This document shows positions 32,457 to 44,405 of a DNA stretch of 64,000 nt, in pieces. The notes under the pieces are model-generated. The model worked only from the letters and a program-made list of their open reading frames with translations, was not told the DNA's origin and did no database searches. This stretch comes from Megaustenia siamemsis (taxonomy: Eukaryota > Mollusca > Gastropoda > Stylommatophora > Ariophantidae). The position numbers and the translations under genes are program-made. The number at the start of each line of letters is the position of its first letter. Position 1 is the first letter of the stretch. The stretch spans positions 15,009,730 through 15,073,729 of the forward strand of contig JAVIAB010000102.1 in NCBI GenBank assembly GCA_032433765.1. The letters are read 5' to 3'.

Positions 32457-32703
32457 TTAAAAGTGGAAGATTAACATCTATGCTTAAAAGTGGAAGGTTA
32501 ACATCTATGCTTAAAAGTGGAAGGTTAACATCTATGCTTAAAAGTGGAAGGTTAACATCTATGCTCAAAAGTGGAAGGTTAACATCTATGCTAAAAGTGG
32601 AAGGTTAACATCTATGCTTAAAAGTGGAAGGTTAACATCTATGCTTAAAAGTGGAAGGTTAACATCTATGCTCAAAAGTGGAAGGTTAACATCTATACTT
32701 AAA
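32457..32703. repeat. 27-bp minisatellite, ~9 copies
   Basis: The unit is AAAAGTGGAAGGTTAACATC followed by TATGCTT. Copies are almost identical. Confidence 0.95.
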
Positions 32704-33465
32704 AGATCAGGAAATGGTTTAGTGATGTAATTATGCTGGACCTATCGTTTCATATTTTGGCCAAATTAACCATGAGAAACACTGCTCAGGAAACAGTGAC
32801 TAGTAGTACACACTGAAGACTAATGTTAGCTTGTCTCCAAATGTCTGTGGGGACATTAAAGGCCATATTTCATAATTAGGCTAACAAGAATGCAAATGAA
32901 AAGTATTGGCATCTGGTTTCTGTTATGGTTCTTGTGTATCATCATCATGCTCAGATGTGTCTTTTAGTTTTATGATCATTTTCCTGAACACACTGGAAGA
33001 TCAAAACACTGAGGATGAACTTCAGTGTACTAGCGAGAGTCCCTAGGGTAATTCTAAATTTTGATTTACATGTATACCCTAATGGTGGATAATTTCATTA
33101 ATTTATTGCGTGTCTTCTCCAGATCGAAGGTTGACTACCATTGGTTGGTACCATTCCGCTCTGTCAGGTGGGCATTTTACTTGTTTATTTTTTTGCTGGG
33201 GTTTGTTATAAGACAAATTATTTGTATTGTTGTAAAACTGACCATCAATGCAACAGCATGAGCTTTAGATGAAGATTGTGATGGTGTTTATCACTGAAAT
33301 CATAAGCTTGTAATTAAAAGAAATGAAAAGAGAACAATGTGATGACCTTTGTCAAGTTTAGTTTTTGAATGAAAAATGGATGTTGTATGCAGGGCACTAG
33401 CCTATAGAGACTGATTGTTGTATGCAAGGGGGCTCTTTCCATGGTCATAGACAAACATGGTCACT
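32704..33465. other. Mostly unannotated; short LINE-E-like piece
   Basis: At about 33115-33175, CCAGATCGAAGGTTGACTAC and CCATTCCGCTCTGTC resemble the 3' end of LINE-E at 28520-28565 (minus strand). The rest is not recognised. Confidence 0.35.
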
Positions 33466-33900
33466 GGACTTCCGGTCAATATGGCGGACAGGCGGCAGGA
33501 ACCATTCAGGCTCAATCAGAAAAGTGTTCCTTGTTGCAGTTTCCTCATATTCAAAGTCTGGTTTGCTGCTGGAGCTACTGAGTTTAGTGCTCTGGGCTCA
33601 CCATGAGCTGTATTTTTCATCCAGATCATATTTCGATATTCTATTGCTTACGATGAATGATGATATCGTATAACGAAGGACAGTTCAACTGTGTTCACTT
33701 TTGGTGCCACTTGGCCTTATGTCTTTGGCGTGAGCTGTAGCTGCTATGATGGGGTCTTCAGCAGCCTTTCTTTGTTTGGATCCTTCAATGAGATAAGTTT
33801 TAATTTGGATGATTTCACTGGCATGGGTAGTTGAACAATTATGGATTTTACTTCGTTTACAATGATGCTGGGGCCTTCGACTAACTATAACTATAACAAA
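33466..33900 (+). mobile_element. Retroposon R copy 2
   Basis: It begins GGACTTCCGGTCAATATGGC, with an ETS-like ACTTCCGG and a YY1-like CAATATGGCGGA side by side, and ends with GGGGCCTTCG and an ACTATAACTATAAC tail. About 430 bp, non-coding in appearance, homologous to three other copies in the window. Confidence 0.8.
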
Positions 33901-33904
33901 TATG

Positions 33905-34560
33905 GTCATCATCATCATCAAGTACCGGCCTACTGGCGTAGGTGATCATGTCTCTCCACAACTTTTGATCTTGGCAGCTATTTATCATTTCTGTTGTTGA
34001 CCTTCTGCCAAGCCATTCTCTTAAGCTGTCTGTTATTTTTTCTCTTTGCTTCCCTCTATCTCTTCGTCCCTCAATTTTTCCAGTTGTTACAATATATTCC
34101 AATTGTTCTCTTCTCATTACATGGCCAAACAATGATGATTGTTTCTTCTAATATTGGAAATTAGCTCTCTTTTTGCTTTGACCTCTCTCAGAACATGTTC
34201 ATTACTCTTCTTAGCTGTCCATGGTACTCTCAACATTCTTCTGTAAAACCACAGAAAACTACAGACTCCAGTGATTTTCTTATGTTAAGACTGGCTCTAC
34301 ATAACATTTAAGAACTCTTTTTCTTGTTTCTATTGTCAAAAATTGATTGCATAGTATCTTCCTCATTTTTTGGAAAGCTGCTTTTGCCTGAGCCATTCTG
34401 CATCTCACCTCTTTTGTACATCTTCCGTCTGAGATTAACAAAGTTCCCAAATATTTAAATTCATTTACATGTTTTAATATTGTTCCACTTGTCTTTATTT
34501 TGCACTGAGGTGATGTCTTTTTCTTTGTTGTTACCATTACCTCTGTCTTTTTCTATTAAG
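33905..34560 (-). mobile_element. LINE-B 3' part
   Basis: The tail CATCATCATCATCA lies at 33905. The minus frames encode FGHVMRREQLEYIVTTGKIE, REWLGRRSTTEMINSCQDQK, then upstream RKRVLKCYVEPVLT and VNEFKYLGTLLISDGRCTKE. There is a small deletion relative to 54063-54660 near 34255-34285. Confidence 0.9.
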
Positions 34561-34579
34561 GCTGAGTCCTTTAATACGG

Positions 34580-35015
34580 TCTTTATGTGTGTCTGTGTTT
34601 AGTCATATCTCATATCTTAGTGTGCACCAGTGTTAGTCATATGTCATATCTTTGTGTGTGCATGTCTGGGTTAGTGATATCTCATATCTTTGTGTGCATG
34701 TTTATGTTAGTCACATCTCATATCCTTGTGTGTGCATGGCTATGTTAGTCCCATCTCATGTCTTTATGTGTGCATATCTATGTTAGTCATATCTCTTATC
34801 TTTGTGTGCATGTCTATGTTAGGCATGTGTCATATCTTTGTGTGTGCATGTCTATGTCAGTTATATCTCATATCTTTATGTGCATGTTTATGTTAGCCAT
34901 GTGTCATATATCTTGATGTGTGTCAGTGTTAGTCATGCCTCGTATCGCTGTGTGCATGTCTGTGTTAGTCACATCTCACATCTTTGTGTGTGCATGTCTG
35001 TGTTAGTCACCTCTA
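34580..35015. repeat. ~38-bp minisatellite, ~11 diverged copies
   Basis: The unit is TTTGTGTGTGCATGTCTATG followed by TTAGTCATATCTCATATC. Copies vary in length and sequence, so this array is older than the others. Confidence 0.88.
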
Positions 35016-35365
35016 GTGACTCGGGCAGATGGTGCTCGTAAACCTGGGAGGGCCGACCATCTAAGGGCAGAATCCCCCTACAGAAAAGACAACCTGCTGC
35101 CTTGCAGGAAGATTGGGGACAATCAAAGGCTAGGGAAAGCAAACCCGAATAAAATGCTGGCTGAAATCAGATGCACTGGGCCACTGGCGCAGAACACGGT
35201 GCAACGTATTAACGGGTGTTCAATCAGAGTGGATCTGGTGAACTCTATTTGTGATGTTCTGTCTTTGTGTGCTATCATACACACTTAGCCTGACAGCTGA
35301 CTTCATGTGGGAGTCTGGAATCCTACTCTGATTGAGTCCTGATCACAGAGAGAGAGATACGGTCA
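35016..35365 (+). mobile_element. Retroposon F copy, longest version
   Basis: It begins near CGGGCAGATGGTGCTCGTAA and includes GGGAGGGCCGACCATCTAAG, then the common part GGAAGATTGGGGACAATCAA. The reading frame CRKIGDNQRLGKANPNKMLA, then EIRCTGPLAQNTVQRINGCS, stays open as in the other copies. It ends GATCACAGAGAGAGAGA. Confidence 0.75.
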
Positions 35366-35445
35366 CAAATATGGTCACAATCACCATATTCTCCATCTGC
35401 CTAGCAAAGCGTGGAGGGAACCTTTACTTTTTCCTTTTATACCTT
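35366..35445 (+). mobile_element. SINE2 3' end fragment
   Basis: GGTCACAATCACCATATTCT and GCGTGGAGGGAACCTTTACT are the plus-strand 3' end of SINE2. Confidence 0.7.
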
Positions 35446-35449
35446 TATA

Positions 35450-36860
35450 TAATTACTATTGTATGCAGTGCTCTTTGTCAGTAGGAATTGTTTGCTCTAC
35501 CCTGTAGTGACTTAGTCTTATATTTTGGGCTCTGTGCCTCTAAAACTTACTATTGTATGCAGTGCTCTGTGCCTCTAAAACTTACTATTGTATGCAGTGC
35601 TCTGTGCCTCTAAAACTTACTATTGTATACAGTGCTCTGTGCCTCTAAAACTTACTATTGTACACAGTGCTCTGTGCCTCTAAAACTTACTATTGTACAC
35701 AGTGCTCTGTGCCTCCTAAAACTTACTATTGTACACAGTGCTCTGTGCCTCTAAAACTTACTATTGTACACAGTGCTCTGTGCCTCCTAAAACTTACTAT
35801 TGTACACAGTGCTCTGTGCCTCTAAAACTTACTATTGTTCACAGTGCTCTGTGCCTCCTAAAACTTACTATTGTACACAGTGCTCTGTGTCTCCTAAAAC
35901 TTACTATTGTATGCAGTGCTCTGTGCCTCCTAAAACTTACTATTGTACACAGTGCTCTGTGCCTCCTAAAACTTACTATTGTACACATTGCTCTGTACCT
36001 CCTAAAACTTACTATTGTATGCAGTGCTCTGTGCCTCCTAAAACTTACTATTGTATGCAGTGCTCTGTGCCTCCTAAAACTTACTATTGTACACAGTGCT
36101 CTGTACCTCCTAAAACTTACTATTGTATGCAGTGCTCTGTGCCTCCTAAAACTTACTATTGTATGCAGTGCTCTGTGCCTCCTAAAACTTACTATTGTAT
36201 GCAGTGTTCTGTGCCTCCTAAAACTTACTATTGTATGCAGTGCTCTGTGCCTCCTAAAACTTACTATTGTATGCAGTGCTCTGTGCCTCCTAAAACTTAC
36301 TATTGTATGCAGTGCTCTGTGCCTCTAAAACTTACTATTGTATGCAGTGCTCTGTGCCTCTAAAACTTACTATTGTATGCAGTGCTCTGTGCCTCTAAAA
36401 CTTACTATTGTATGCAGTGCTCTGTGCCTCTAAAACTTACTATTGTATGCAGTGCTCTGTGCCTCTAAAACTTACTATTGTATGCAGTGCTCTGTGCCTC
36501 CTAAAACTTACTATTGTATGCAGTGCTCTGTGCCTCCTAAAACTTACTATTGTATGCAGTGCTCTGTGCCTCCTAAAACTTACTATTGTATGCAGTGCTC
36601 TGTGCCTCTAAAACTTACTATTGTATGCAGTGCTCTGTGCCTCTAAACTTACTATTGTATGCAGTGCTCTGTGCCTCTAAAACTTACTATTGTATGCAGT
36701 GCTCTGTGCCTCTAAAACTTACTATTGTATGCAGTGCTCTGTGCCTCTAAAACTTACTATTGTATGCAGTGCTCTGTACCTCCTAAAACTTACTATTGTA
36801 TGCAGTGCTCTGTGCCTCCAAAATCTTACTATAGTATGCAGTGCTCTGTACCTCTATAAA
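35450..36860. repeat. 35/36-bp minisatellite, ~38 copies
   Basis: The unit is TTACTATTGTATGCAGTGCT followed by CTGTGCCTCTAAAAC. A 36-bp variant has CTCCTAAAAC. GTACACAG replaces GTATGCAG in the left half. The 35 and 36-bp units alternate in blocks, which shifts the open frames seen on the plus strand. Confidence 0.95.
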
Positions 36861-37283
36861 TTAAATGTTTGTAAATAGGGTTCTGTACTCTATAAACTGA
36901 ACTTTATGTACACAGCTCACTGCCGCGACATCCAAAACATCATGTTAATAGCTCTGCTTCTAAAAACTCTTGTGTTGTAAACCAAAATGTTTTTATCTGT
37001 GAAAAGCTGAATAGCCACAGATGATTCCCCAAAGTAAACAAACTATATTTCAATTATCAGTTCAGCTTTTGATCTGGTAAACATTTTACATTTGAAATTA
37101 GACATCCTTCATCTGCATCAATTTCCATTGCTCATGTGATTATAGAGAGATTAATTGCTTCAATAATTTAATCATTATCAGGGGATCATTGAACTGGGAT
37201 AGTCCACAGGGGAGACCAATTCATGTGTGCCCCAGCTAAACCTATCCAGTCTGAAAACATTTTTCTGTGTTTAGAAGGGAAAG
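36861..37283. other. Unannotated stretch
   Basis: Unique-looking sequence between two large arrays; no gene recognised. Confidence 0.4.
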
Positions 37284-40200
37284 ATGATTATGTGGATAGA
37301 TGACTGTGTGGATAGATGACTGTGTGGATAGTTGAATGTGTGGATAGATGACTGTGTGGATAGATGACTGTGTGGATAGATGACTATATGGATAGTTGAA
37401 TGTGTGGATAGTTGACTGTGTGGATAGATGAATGTGTGGATAGTTGACTGTGTGGATAGATGAATGTGTGGATAGTTGAATGTGTGGATAGATGACTGTG
37501 TGGATAGATGACTGTGTGGATAGTTGAATGTGTGGATAGATGACCGTGTGGATATATGACTATGTGGATAGATGACTGTGTGGATAGATGACTGTGTGGA
37601 TAGATGACTGTGTGGATAGATGACTGTGTGGGTAGTTGAATGTGTGGATAGTTGAATGTGTGGATAGATGACTGTGTGGATAGTTGAATGTGTGGATAGA
37701 TGACTGTGTGGATAGTTGAATGTGTGGATAGATGACTGTGTGGATAGATGACTGTGTGGATAGCTGAATGTGTGGATAGTTGAATGTGTGGATAGATGAC
37801 TACGTGGATAGTTGACTGTGTGGATAGTTGACTATGTGGATAGATGACCGTGTGGATATATGACTATATGGATAGTTGAATGTGTGGATAGTTGAATGTG
37901 TGGATAAATGACTATGTGGATAGATGACTGTGTGGATAGTTGAATGTGTGGATAGATGACTATGTGGATAGATGACTGTGTGGATAGATGACTGTGTCGA
38001 TAGATGACTGTGTGGATAGTTGAATGTGTGGATAGATGGCTATGTGGATAGATGACTGTGTGGATAGATGACTATGTGGATAGTTGAATATGTGGATAGA
38101 TGACTATGTGGATAGATGACTGTGTGGATAGATGACTATATGGATAGTTGAATGTGTGGATAGATGACTATGTGGATAGATGACTGTGTGGATAGATGAC
38201 TATGTGGATAGTTGAATGTGTGGATAGCTGACTATGTGGATAGGTGACTGTGTGGATAGATGACTATGTGGATAGATGACTATGTGGATAGATGAATGTG
38301 TGGATAGATGAATGTGTGGATAGATGACTATGTGTGGATAAGATGACTGTGTATAGATGAATGTGTGGATAAGATAAATATGTGGATAGATGACTGTGTC
38401 AATAGATGAATGTGTGGATAAGATGAATGTGTGGATAGATGACTGTGTGAATAGATGAATGTGTGGATAAGATGAATGTGTGGATAGATGAATGTGTGGA
38501 TAGATGAATGTGTGGATAGATGAATTTGTAGATAGATGAATTTGTGGATAGATTAATGTGTAGATAGATGAATGTGTGGATAGATGAATGTGTGGATAGA
38601 TGAATGTGTAGATAGATGAATGTGTGGATAGTTGAATGTGTGGATAAGTTGAATGTGTGGATAGATAAATGTATGGATACATGAATGTGTGGATAGATGA
38701 ATGTGTGGATAAGATGAATGTGTGGATAGATGAATGTATGAATATATTAATGTGTGGATAGATGAATCTGTGGATAGATGAATGTGTGGATAGAATAATG
38801 TATGAATATATTAATGTGTGGATAGATGAATTTGTAGATAGATGAATTTGTGGATAGATTAATGTGTAGATAGATGAATGTGTGGATAGATAAATGTGTG
38901 GATACATGAATGTGTGGATAGGTGAATGAGTGGATAAGATGAATTTGTGGATAGATGAATGTATGAATATATTAATGTGTGGATAGATGAATTTGTAGAT
39001 AGATGAATTTGTGGATAGATTAATGTGTAGATAGATGAATGTGTGGATAGATAAATGTGTGGATACATGAATGTGTGGATAGGTGAATGTGTGGATAAGA
39101 TGAATTTGTGGATTGATGAATGTATGAATATATTAATGTGTGGATAGATGAATGCGTGGATAGGTGAATGTGTGGACAGATGAATGTGTGGATAGATGAA
39201 TGTATGAATATATTAATGTGTGGATCGATCAATCTGTGGATAGATGAATGTGTGGATAAGATGCATGTGTGGATAGATGAATGTGTGAATAGATAAATGT
39301 GTGGATACATCAATATGTGGATAGATGAATGTGTGAATAAGATGAATGCGTGGATAGATGAATGTGTGGATAAGATGATTGTGTGGATAGATGAATGTGT
39401 GGATAGATGAATGTGTGGACAGATGAATGTGTAGATAGATGAATGTGTGAATAGATGAATGTGTAGATAGATGAATGTGTGAATAGATGAATGTGTGGAT
39501 AGATGAATGTGTGGATAGATGAATGTGTGAATAGATAAATGTGTGGATACATCAATATGTGGATAGATGAATGTGTGAATAAGATGAATGCGTGGATAGA
39601 TGAATTTGTGGATAAGATGAATGTGTGGATAGATGACTATGTGAATAGATGAATGTGTGGATAGATGAATGTGTGGATAGATGAATGTGTGGACAGATGA
39701 ATGTGTAGATAGATGAATGGGTGAATAGATGAATGTGTGGATAGATGAATGTGTGAATAAATGACTGAGTGAATATATAAATATGTAGATAGATGTATGT
39801 GTGAATAGATGAATGTGTGGATAAGATGACTGTATGGATAGATGAATGTGTGGATAGATGAATGTGTGAATAGATGAATGTGTGGATAGATGAATGTGTG
39901 GATAAATGACTGAGTGAATATATAAATATGTAGATAGATGTATGTGTGAATGGATGAATGTGTGGATAAGATGACTGTATGGATAGATGAATGTGTGGAT
40001 AGATGAATGTGTGGATAGATGAATGTGTGAATAGATGAATGTGCGGATAAGATGACTGTATGGATAGATGAATGTGTGAATAGATAACGGATAGATAGTG
40101 AATAGATGACTGATGGATAGATGACTAATTGATTAGATGATTATGTGAATAGGTAACGGATGGATAGATGACTATGTGAATAGATAACTGCTGGATAGAT

Positions 40201-40610
40201 GAGCAAATGAACAGATGACTATGTGAATAGATAACGGATGAATAGATGACTATTTGGATAGATGGCTATGTGAATAGTTTATTATGTGAAAAGTTTACAA
40301 TGTGAATAGATGACTGATGGATAAATGACTAAGTGAATAGATGACTGATGGATAGATGACTAAGTGAATAGATGACTGTGTTATTAGATGTCTGATGGAT
40401 AGATGACTATGTGAATAGATGACTGTTGGATAGATGACTAAGTGAATAGATGGCTATGTGAATAGATGACTGTTGGATAGATGACTAAGTGAATAGATGA
40501 CTGATGGATAGATGACTATGTAAATAGATGACTGTTGGATAGAGGACTATGTGAATAGATGCCTGTTGGATAGATGACTAAGCCAGTAGATGACTAAGTG
40601 AATGGCCATA
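37284..40610. repeat. 16-bp minisatellite, >200 copies (3.3 kb)
   Basis: The basic unit is GATAGATGACTGTGTG. Variant blocks are GTTGAATGTGTG (37300-38250), GATGAATGTGTG (38300-40080) and GACTGATGGATA or GTGAATAGATGA (40080-40600). A higher-order duplication is visible: CATGAATGTGTGGATAGGTG recurs at about 38900 and 39066. Minus-strand HSSIHTFIYPHIHLST-type frames are repeat artefacts. Confidence 0.95.
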
Positions 40611-40628
40611 TTCTATAGCATTTAGTTA

Positions 40629-40650
40629 TTATTATTATTATTATTATTGG
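40629..40650. repeat. (ATT)n microsatellite
   Basis: ATTATTATTATTATTATTATT immediately precedes the tail end of retroposon R copy 3. Confidence 0.85.
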
Positions 40651-41065
40651 TTATGGTTATTGGTTATGGAAGGTCTCGGTATCACAGCAAACGAATTAAA
40701 ATCCATAATTGCTCAACCGCCCGTGCCAGTGGAATCATCCGAATTACTAACTCATCTCCCAAACAAAGAAAGGTAACTGTAGTCCCCATCGTAGCAGTCT
40801 CATCACACGCCAAAAGACATAAGGCGAAACCGCGCAGAAAGTGAACACAGCCAACTGTTCCCTGTCATACAATATCATCATTCATCGTAAACAAGCGGGA
40901 TATCGAAGCAGGATCAAAACGGATGAGACACACAGCTCACGGTGTGCACAGAGCACTTAACTCAGTAGCTCCTGCAACAAGCCGGACTTGGAATATGAGG
41001 AAACTGCAAGAAGGAACACTTTTCAGACATAGCCTTCAATGGTTCCTGCCGCCTATCCACCATAT
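40650..41065 (-). mobile_element. Retroposon R copy 3
   Basis: It matches copies 1, 2 and 4. Read minus, it starts GGTGGATAGGCGGCAGGAAC and ends in CCATAACCAATAACCATAAC. It lies directly downstream of the cysteine-rich ORF, in the same orientation. Confidence 0.85.
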
Positions 41066-41076
41066 ACCATGGGAGT

Positions 41077-41925
41077 TCACGTCCTCCCGAAAATGATGAT
41101 CGTCATAGCACTTGATGATGTTAGGCCATCATTGATGACTCCAATTCCAAACATATAGACACACAGTGGTGGTAAGTTATCATTTCCAATCCAACAGAAG
41201 CCACATGACCTGTAGTTAGTAAAACCACAGAGAGAATATGATTTTGTGACCTTCACTGATTCACTCTTAGATGTGAATGTGTAGTTTACACAAGAGGAGA
41301 AGTTTTCAACTACAGTGATCCCATTTAAGGCAATTCTGGGATAGCAAGGCAAGTCTCCTTTATAGCAGCAGAACTTGATGTTCTCCGCTCCCTTCTTGTA
41401 GCTGCCGCCACACGATTCTGATGTCTCATTAACTTGGACATCATTCAAGAACAATGTCAGATTAACATTCCATAGATATGGCTCTGCTGATGAAATGCTT
41501 GGTGCAACAGTTGTATCAATCATACTGGAGGCTCCTGGTCCGTGGTCATTAATATCACAGACGGCATATGATGTTGTTATATTCAGTATTTCTTTCTGGG
41601 GTGTAAATATGTGGCACACACATGGAGAGTGGTTTGTGGTCACAGTAATCCCATTAAAGGCAATTCTAGGGTAGCATGGCATAGCTGTTTCAGAACAGCA
41701 CAATCCTATGATGTTTTTTATGTTCGCTATAAAGCTGCTGCTGCTACACAATCCTGACCAATTATAGGTGTGGACATTATTCACTTGCAATGACAAAACT
41801 GCTTTGTTTACATCATAAACCTCTGGAAGCGAATCATTTATGGGACTAATAGTACAATTTATTCTTCCATCGGGGATATCTTCATTGAGTCCCCCCAAAA
41901 AAGGGTCTTTGGTTAAAAAACACAT
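41077..41925 (-). CDS. Cysteine-rich protein with two internal repeats (hypothetical)
   Basis: This is an uninterrupted 282-codon frame with non-repetitive composition, unlike most long frames in the window. Two ~110-residue repeats are evident: around residues 70-125 (GLCCSETAMPCYPRIAFNGI...SYAVCDIND) and around 185-235 (KFCCYKGDLPCYPRIALNGI...SYSLCGFTN), sharing CC...PCYPRIAxNGITV and a SYxxC ending. Several NxS/T sites suggest a secreted or extracellular protein, but no signal peptide is visible at the first Met (TGA lies four codons upstream), so a 5' exon may be missing. The last ten codons (MTIIIFGRT) lie at the boundary with retroposon R. I do not recognise the family. A degenerate relative of its 3' end is at 48835-48980. 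Confidence 0.6.
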   Translation of the reverse strand: MCFLTKDPFLGGLNEDIPDGRINCTISPINDSLPEVYDVNKAVLSLQVNNVHTYNWSGLCSSSSFIANIKNIIGLCCSETAMPCYPRIAFNGITVTTNHSPCVCHIFTPQKEILNITTSYAVCDINDHGPGASSMIDTTVAPSISSAEPYLWNVNLTLFLNDVQVNETSESCGGSYKKGAENIKFCCYKGDLPCYPRIALNGITVVENFSSCVNYTFTSKSESVKVTKSYSLCGFTNYRSCGFCWIGNDNLPPLCVYMFGIGVINDGLTSSSAMTIIIFGRT

Positions 41926-42267
41926 ATGCTTTTGAGTTCAACACAAAATGAGCCCACTTCATAGATTCAAAATGATCCTTGCCAATGCCATCCGTTTGCA
42001 CAAGTTAGGTCCTTAGCTACCAATGTCCCAAACGTCTGAAACGAAGCCATCGAATTAACGACTTTATCTACAGCGAAGGTTAACGAACTGTGAACAAACA
42101 TTTATGTTCAAACCCTTGAAAACATTTTCAAAAATCTGCCAACTTGCTGCAATAACATATATCGTGTTGTTCAATGTAAACATTGCTTAGTTCATAGCTC
42201 GAATATAAATAAGCTGCCATTTTGGTGCGTCCCATGACGTCATCTCCTGTCCTCCATCCTTTTTATT
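41926..42267. other. 5' flank of the cysteine-rich ORF
   Basis: No repeat is recognised. Read minus, GCACCAAAATGGCAGC near 42210-42226 resembles a YY1 site and CATGACGTCATGGG (about 42230) contains a perfect CRE-like TGACGTCA, so a promoter is possible. Confidence 0.35.
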
Positions 42268-43240
42268 CACAAAAATATCTGATCTCAAGGATATCTATCC
42301 ACAAGAATATCTGATCTCAAGAATATCTATCCACAAGAATATCTGATCTCAAGGATATCAATCCACAAGAATATCTGATCTCAAGGATATCTATCCACAA
42401 GAACATATGTCCTTAAGAATACTCATCCACAAGAATATCTGTCCTCAAGAATACTCATCCACAAGAATATCTGATCTCAAGAATACTCATCCACAAGAAT
42501 ATCTGTCCTCAAGAATACTCATCCACAAGAATATCTGTCCTCAAGAATACTCATCCACAAGAATATCTGATCTCAAGGATATCTATCCACAAGAACATAT
42601 GTCCTCAAGAATACTCATCCACAAGAATATCTGTCCTCAAGAATACTCATCCACAAGAATATATGTCCTCAAGAATACTCATCCACAAGAATATCTGATC
42701 TCAAGGATATCTATCCACAAGAATATCTGATCTCAAGGATATCTATCCACAAGAATATCTGATCTCAAGGATATCTATCCACAAGAATATCTGTCCTCAA
42801 GGATATCTATCCACAAGAATATCTGATCTCAAGGATATCTATCCACAAGAATATCTGATCTCAAGGATACTCATGCACAGGAATATCTGTCCTCAAGAAT
42901 ACTCATCCACAAGAATATCTGATCTCAAGGATATCTTTCCACAAGAATATCTGATCTCAAGGATATCTATCCACAAGAATATCTGATCTCAAGGATATCT
43001 ATCCACAAGAATATCTGTCCTCAAGGATATCTATCCACAAGAATATCTGATCTCAAGGATATCTATCCACAAGAATATCTGTCCTCAAGGATATCTATCC
43101 ACAAGAATATCTGATCTCAAGGATATCTATCCACAAGAATATCTGATCTCAAGGATATCTATCCACAAGAATATCTGATCTCAAGAATACTCATCCACAA
43201 GAATATCTGATCTCAAGAATACTCATCCACAAGAATATCA
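42268..43240. repeat. 32-bp minisatellite, ~30 copies
   Basis: Unit AATATCTGATCTCAAGGATA followed by TCTATCCACAAG, alternating with a variant AATATCTGTCCTCAAGAATA followed by CTCATCCACAAG. The variants are clustered in blocks. Confidence 0.95.
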
Positions 43241-43244
43241 TTTA

Positions 43245-43445
43245 GTTTCATGTGGCAAGGCGCTGTACGGGTTTGATCCTGGTTCGGACCATCTATTGTT
43301 CTTTGTTTCTTTTCTGTTGTTGATTATTTGTTATTTTGTCCCAAGTGCTGTAAACATACATCTTCCCCTGATTCGTTGATCTATCGTCTCGGAAGTTTCT
43401 CTCCATAATAATATTCATTTATTTGTGTTTGTCTCCTTATTTAGC
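43245..43445 (+). mobile_element. SINE3 copy, 5'-truncated
   Basis: GGTTTGATCCTGGTTCGGAC (B box region), CTTTGTTTCTTTTCTGTTGT and the 3' end AATAATATTCATTTATTTGT match SINE3. Confidence 0.8.
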
Positions 43446-43770
43446 GTTGATGACGCCATTTTATATGCTGGTAGTGCATTTTAAGAACACTAGTACTGTG
43501 GTAGGATTGACTTGTCTTACATTTTCCCCTAAGATTTACGTTTTTTTCATTACATTTTACGGCGTGTGTTTCTCCTTTTCTCATAACCGACTGAATAATT
43601 TTTTTAGCTTCGGCAAATTTATGTGATAATATGTTTTAATTCGCAGGAAATTGAATATGTTATCTTCCAGTTGCGTGCCTAACTACGTTCGACATATTTG
43701 TAAAAGTAAAAGAAATGGTCAATGCTCGTTGTTAACAAATTAGAAAGTGTATTTTTTTTTTAAATATGTA
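43446..43770. other. Unannotated stretch
   Basis: No gene or repeat is recognised. Confidence 0.4.
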
Positions 43771-44030
43771 TCACAATAATTTTTTGGCCATGTAATGAGA
43801 AGAGAACAACTTGAATATATTGTAACAACTGGAAAAATTGAGGGACGAAGAGATAGAGGGAAGCAAAGAGAAAAAATAACAGACAGCTTAAGAGAATGGC
43901 TTGGCAAAAGGTCAACAATAGAAATGATAAATAGCTGCCGAGATCGAAAGTTGTGGAGAGACATGATCACCTACGCCACTAGGCCCGGTACTTGATGATG
44001 ATGATGATGATGATGATGATAATGATGATG
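43771..44030 (+). mobile_element. LINE-B 3' end with long GAT tail
   Basis: Encodes NFFGHVMRREQLEYIVTTGK, then RRDRGKQREKITDSLREWLG and DRKLWRDMITYATRPGT, followed by (GAT)n to about 44030. It abuts the 5' side of LINE-A. Confidence 0.9.
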
Positions 44031-44055
44031 ACAATAAAGTAAAGCATGTGGAAAT

Positions 44056-44318
44056 CATGGGAGCCGCGATAAGTGGTTAGTGAACCGGACTACAAAGGAC
44101 GAGGGGTAGGGTTCGATCCCAACCGACGGCTATCGGGTTCACCCAGCCTAAAAATGGGTACCGGATTTTTTTTTCTGCGAAAGTAAAGCAGCACGGGCGT
44201 AATACCGACCCAATTACCCCAAAAATCATGTGCTGAAGGTCTGTAAAATATAGGGTCACTAACACCATATTCTCTATACGCCACTTGGAGTGACGGGGGT
44301 ACTTGACTTTACTTTTTT
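44056..44318 (+). mobile_element. SINE1 nested in LINE-A (10-bp TSD)
   Basis: The TSD ATGTGGAAAT lies at 44046-44055 and 44319-44328. The A box is damaged (GCGATAAGTGGTTAGTGAAC lacks the CTC); the B box GGTTCGATCCCA is intact. Confidence 0.95.
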
Positions 44319-44405
44319 ATGTGGAAATAATCAATATGCTGGAAAAATTAAACATTGACGGCGTGGATCTGAGATTCATAAAAGAAATCATATACTGGCA
44401 ACAAA

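Noticed and set aside
38200..39555. Serine/histidine-rich ORFs on the minus strand
   Set aside because: They are translations of the 16-bp GATAGATGACTGTGTG array.
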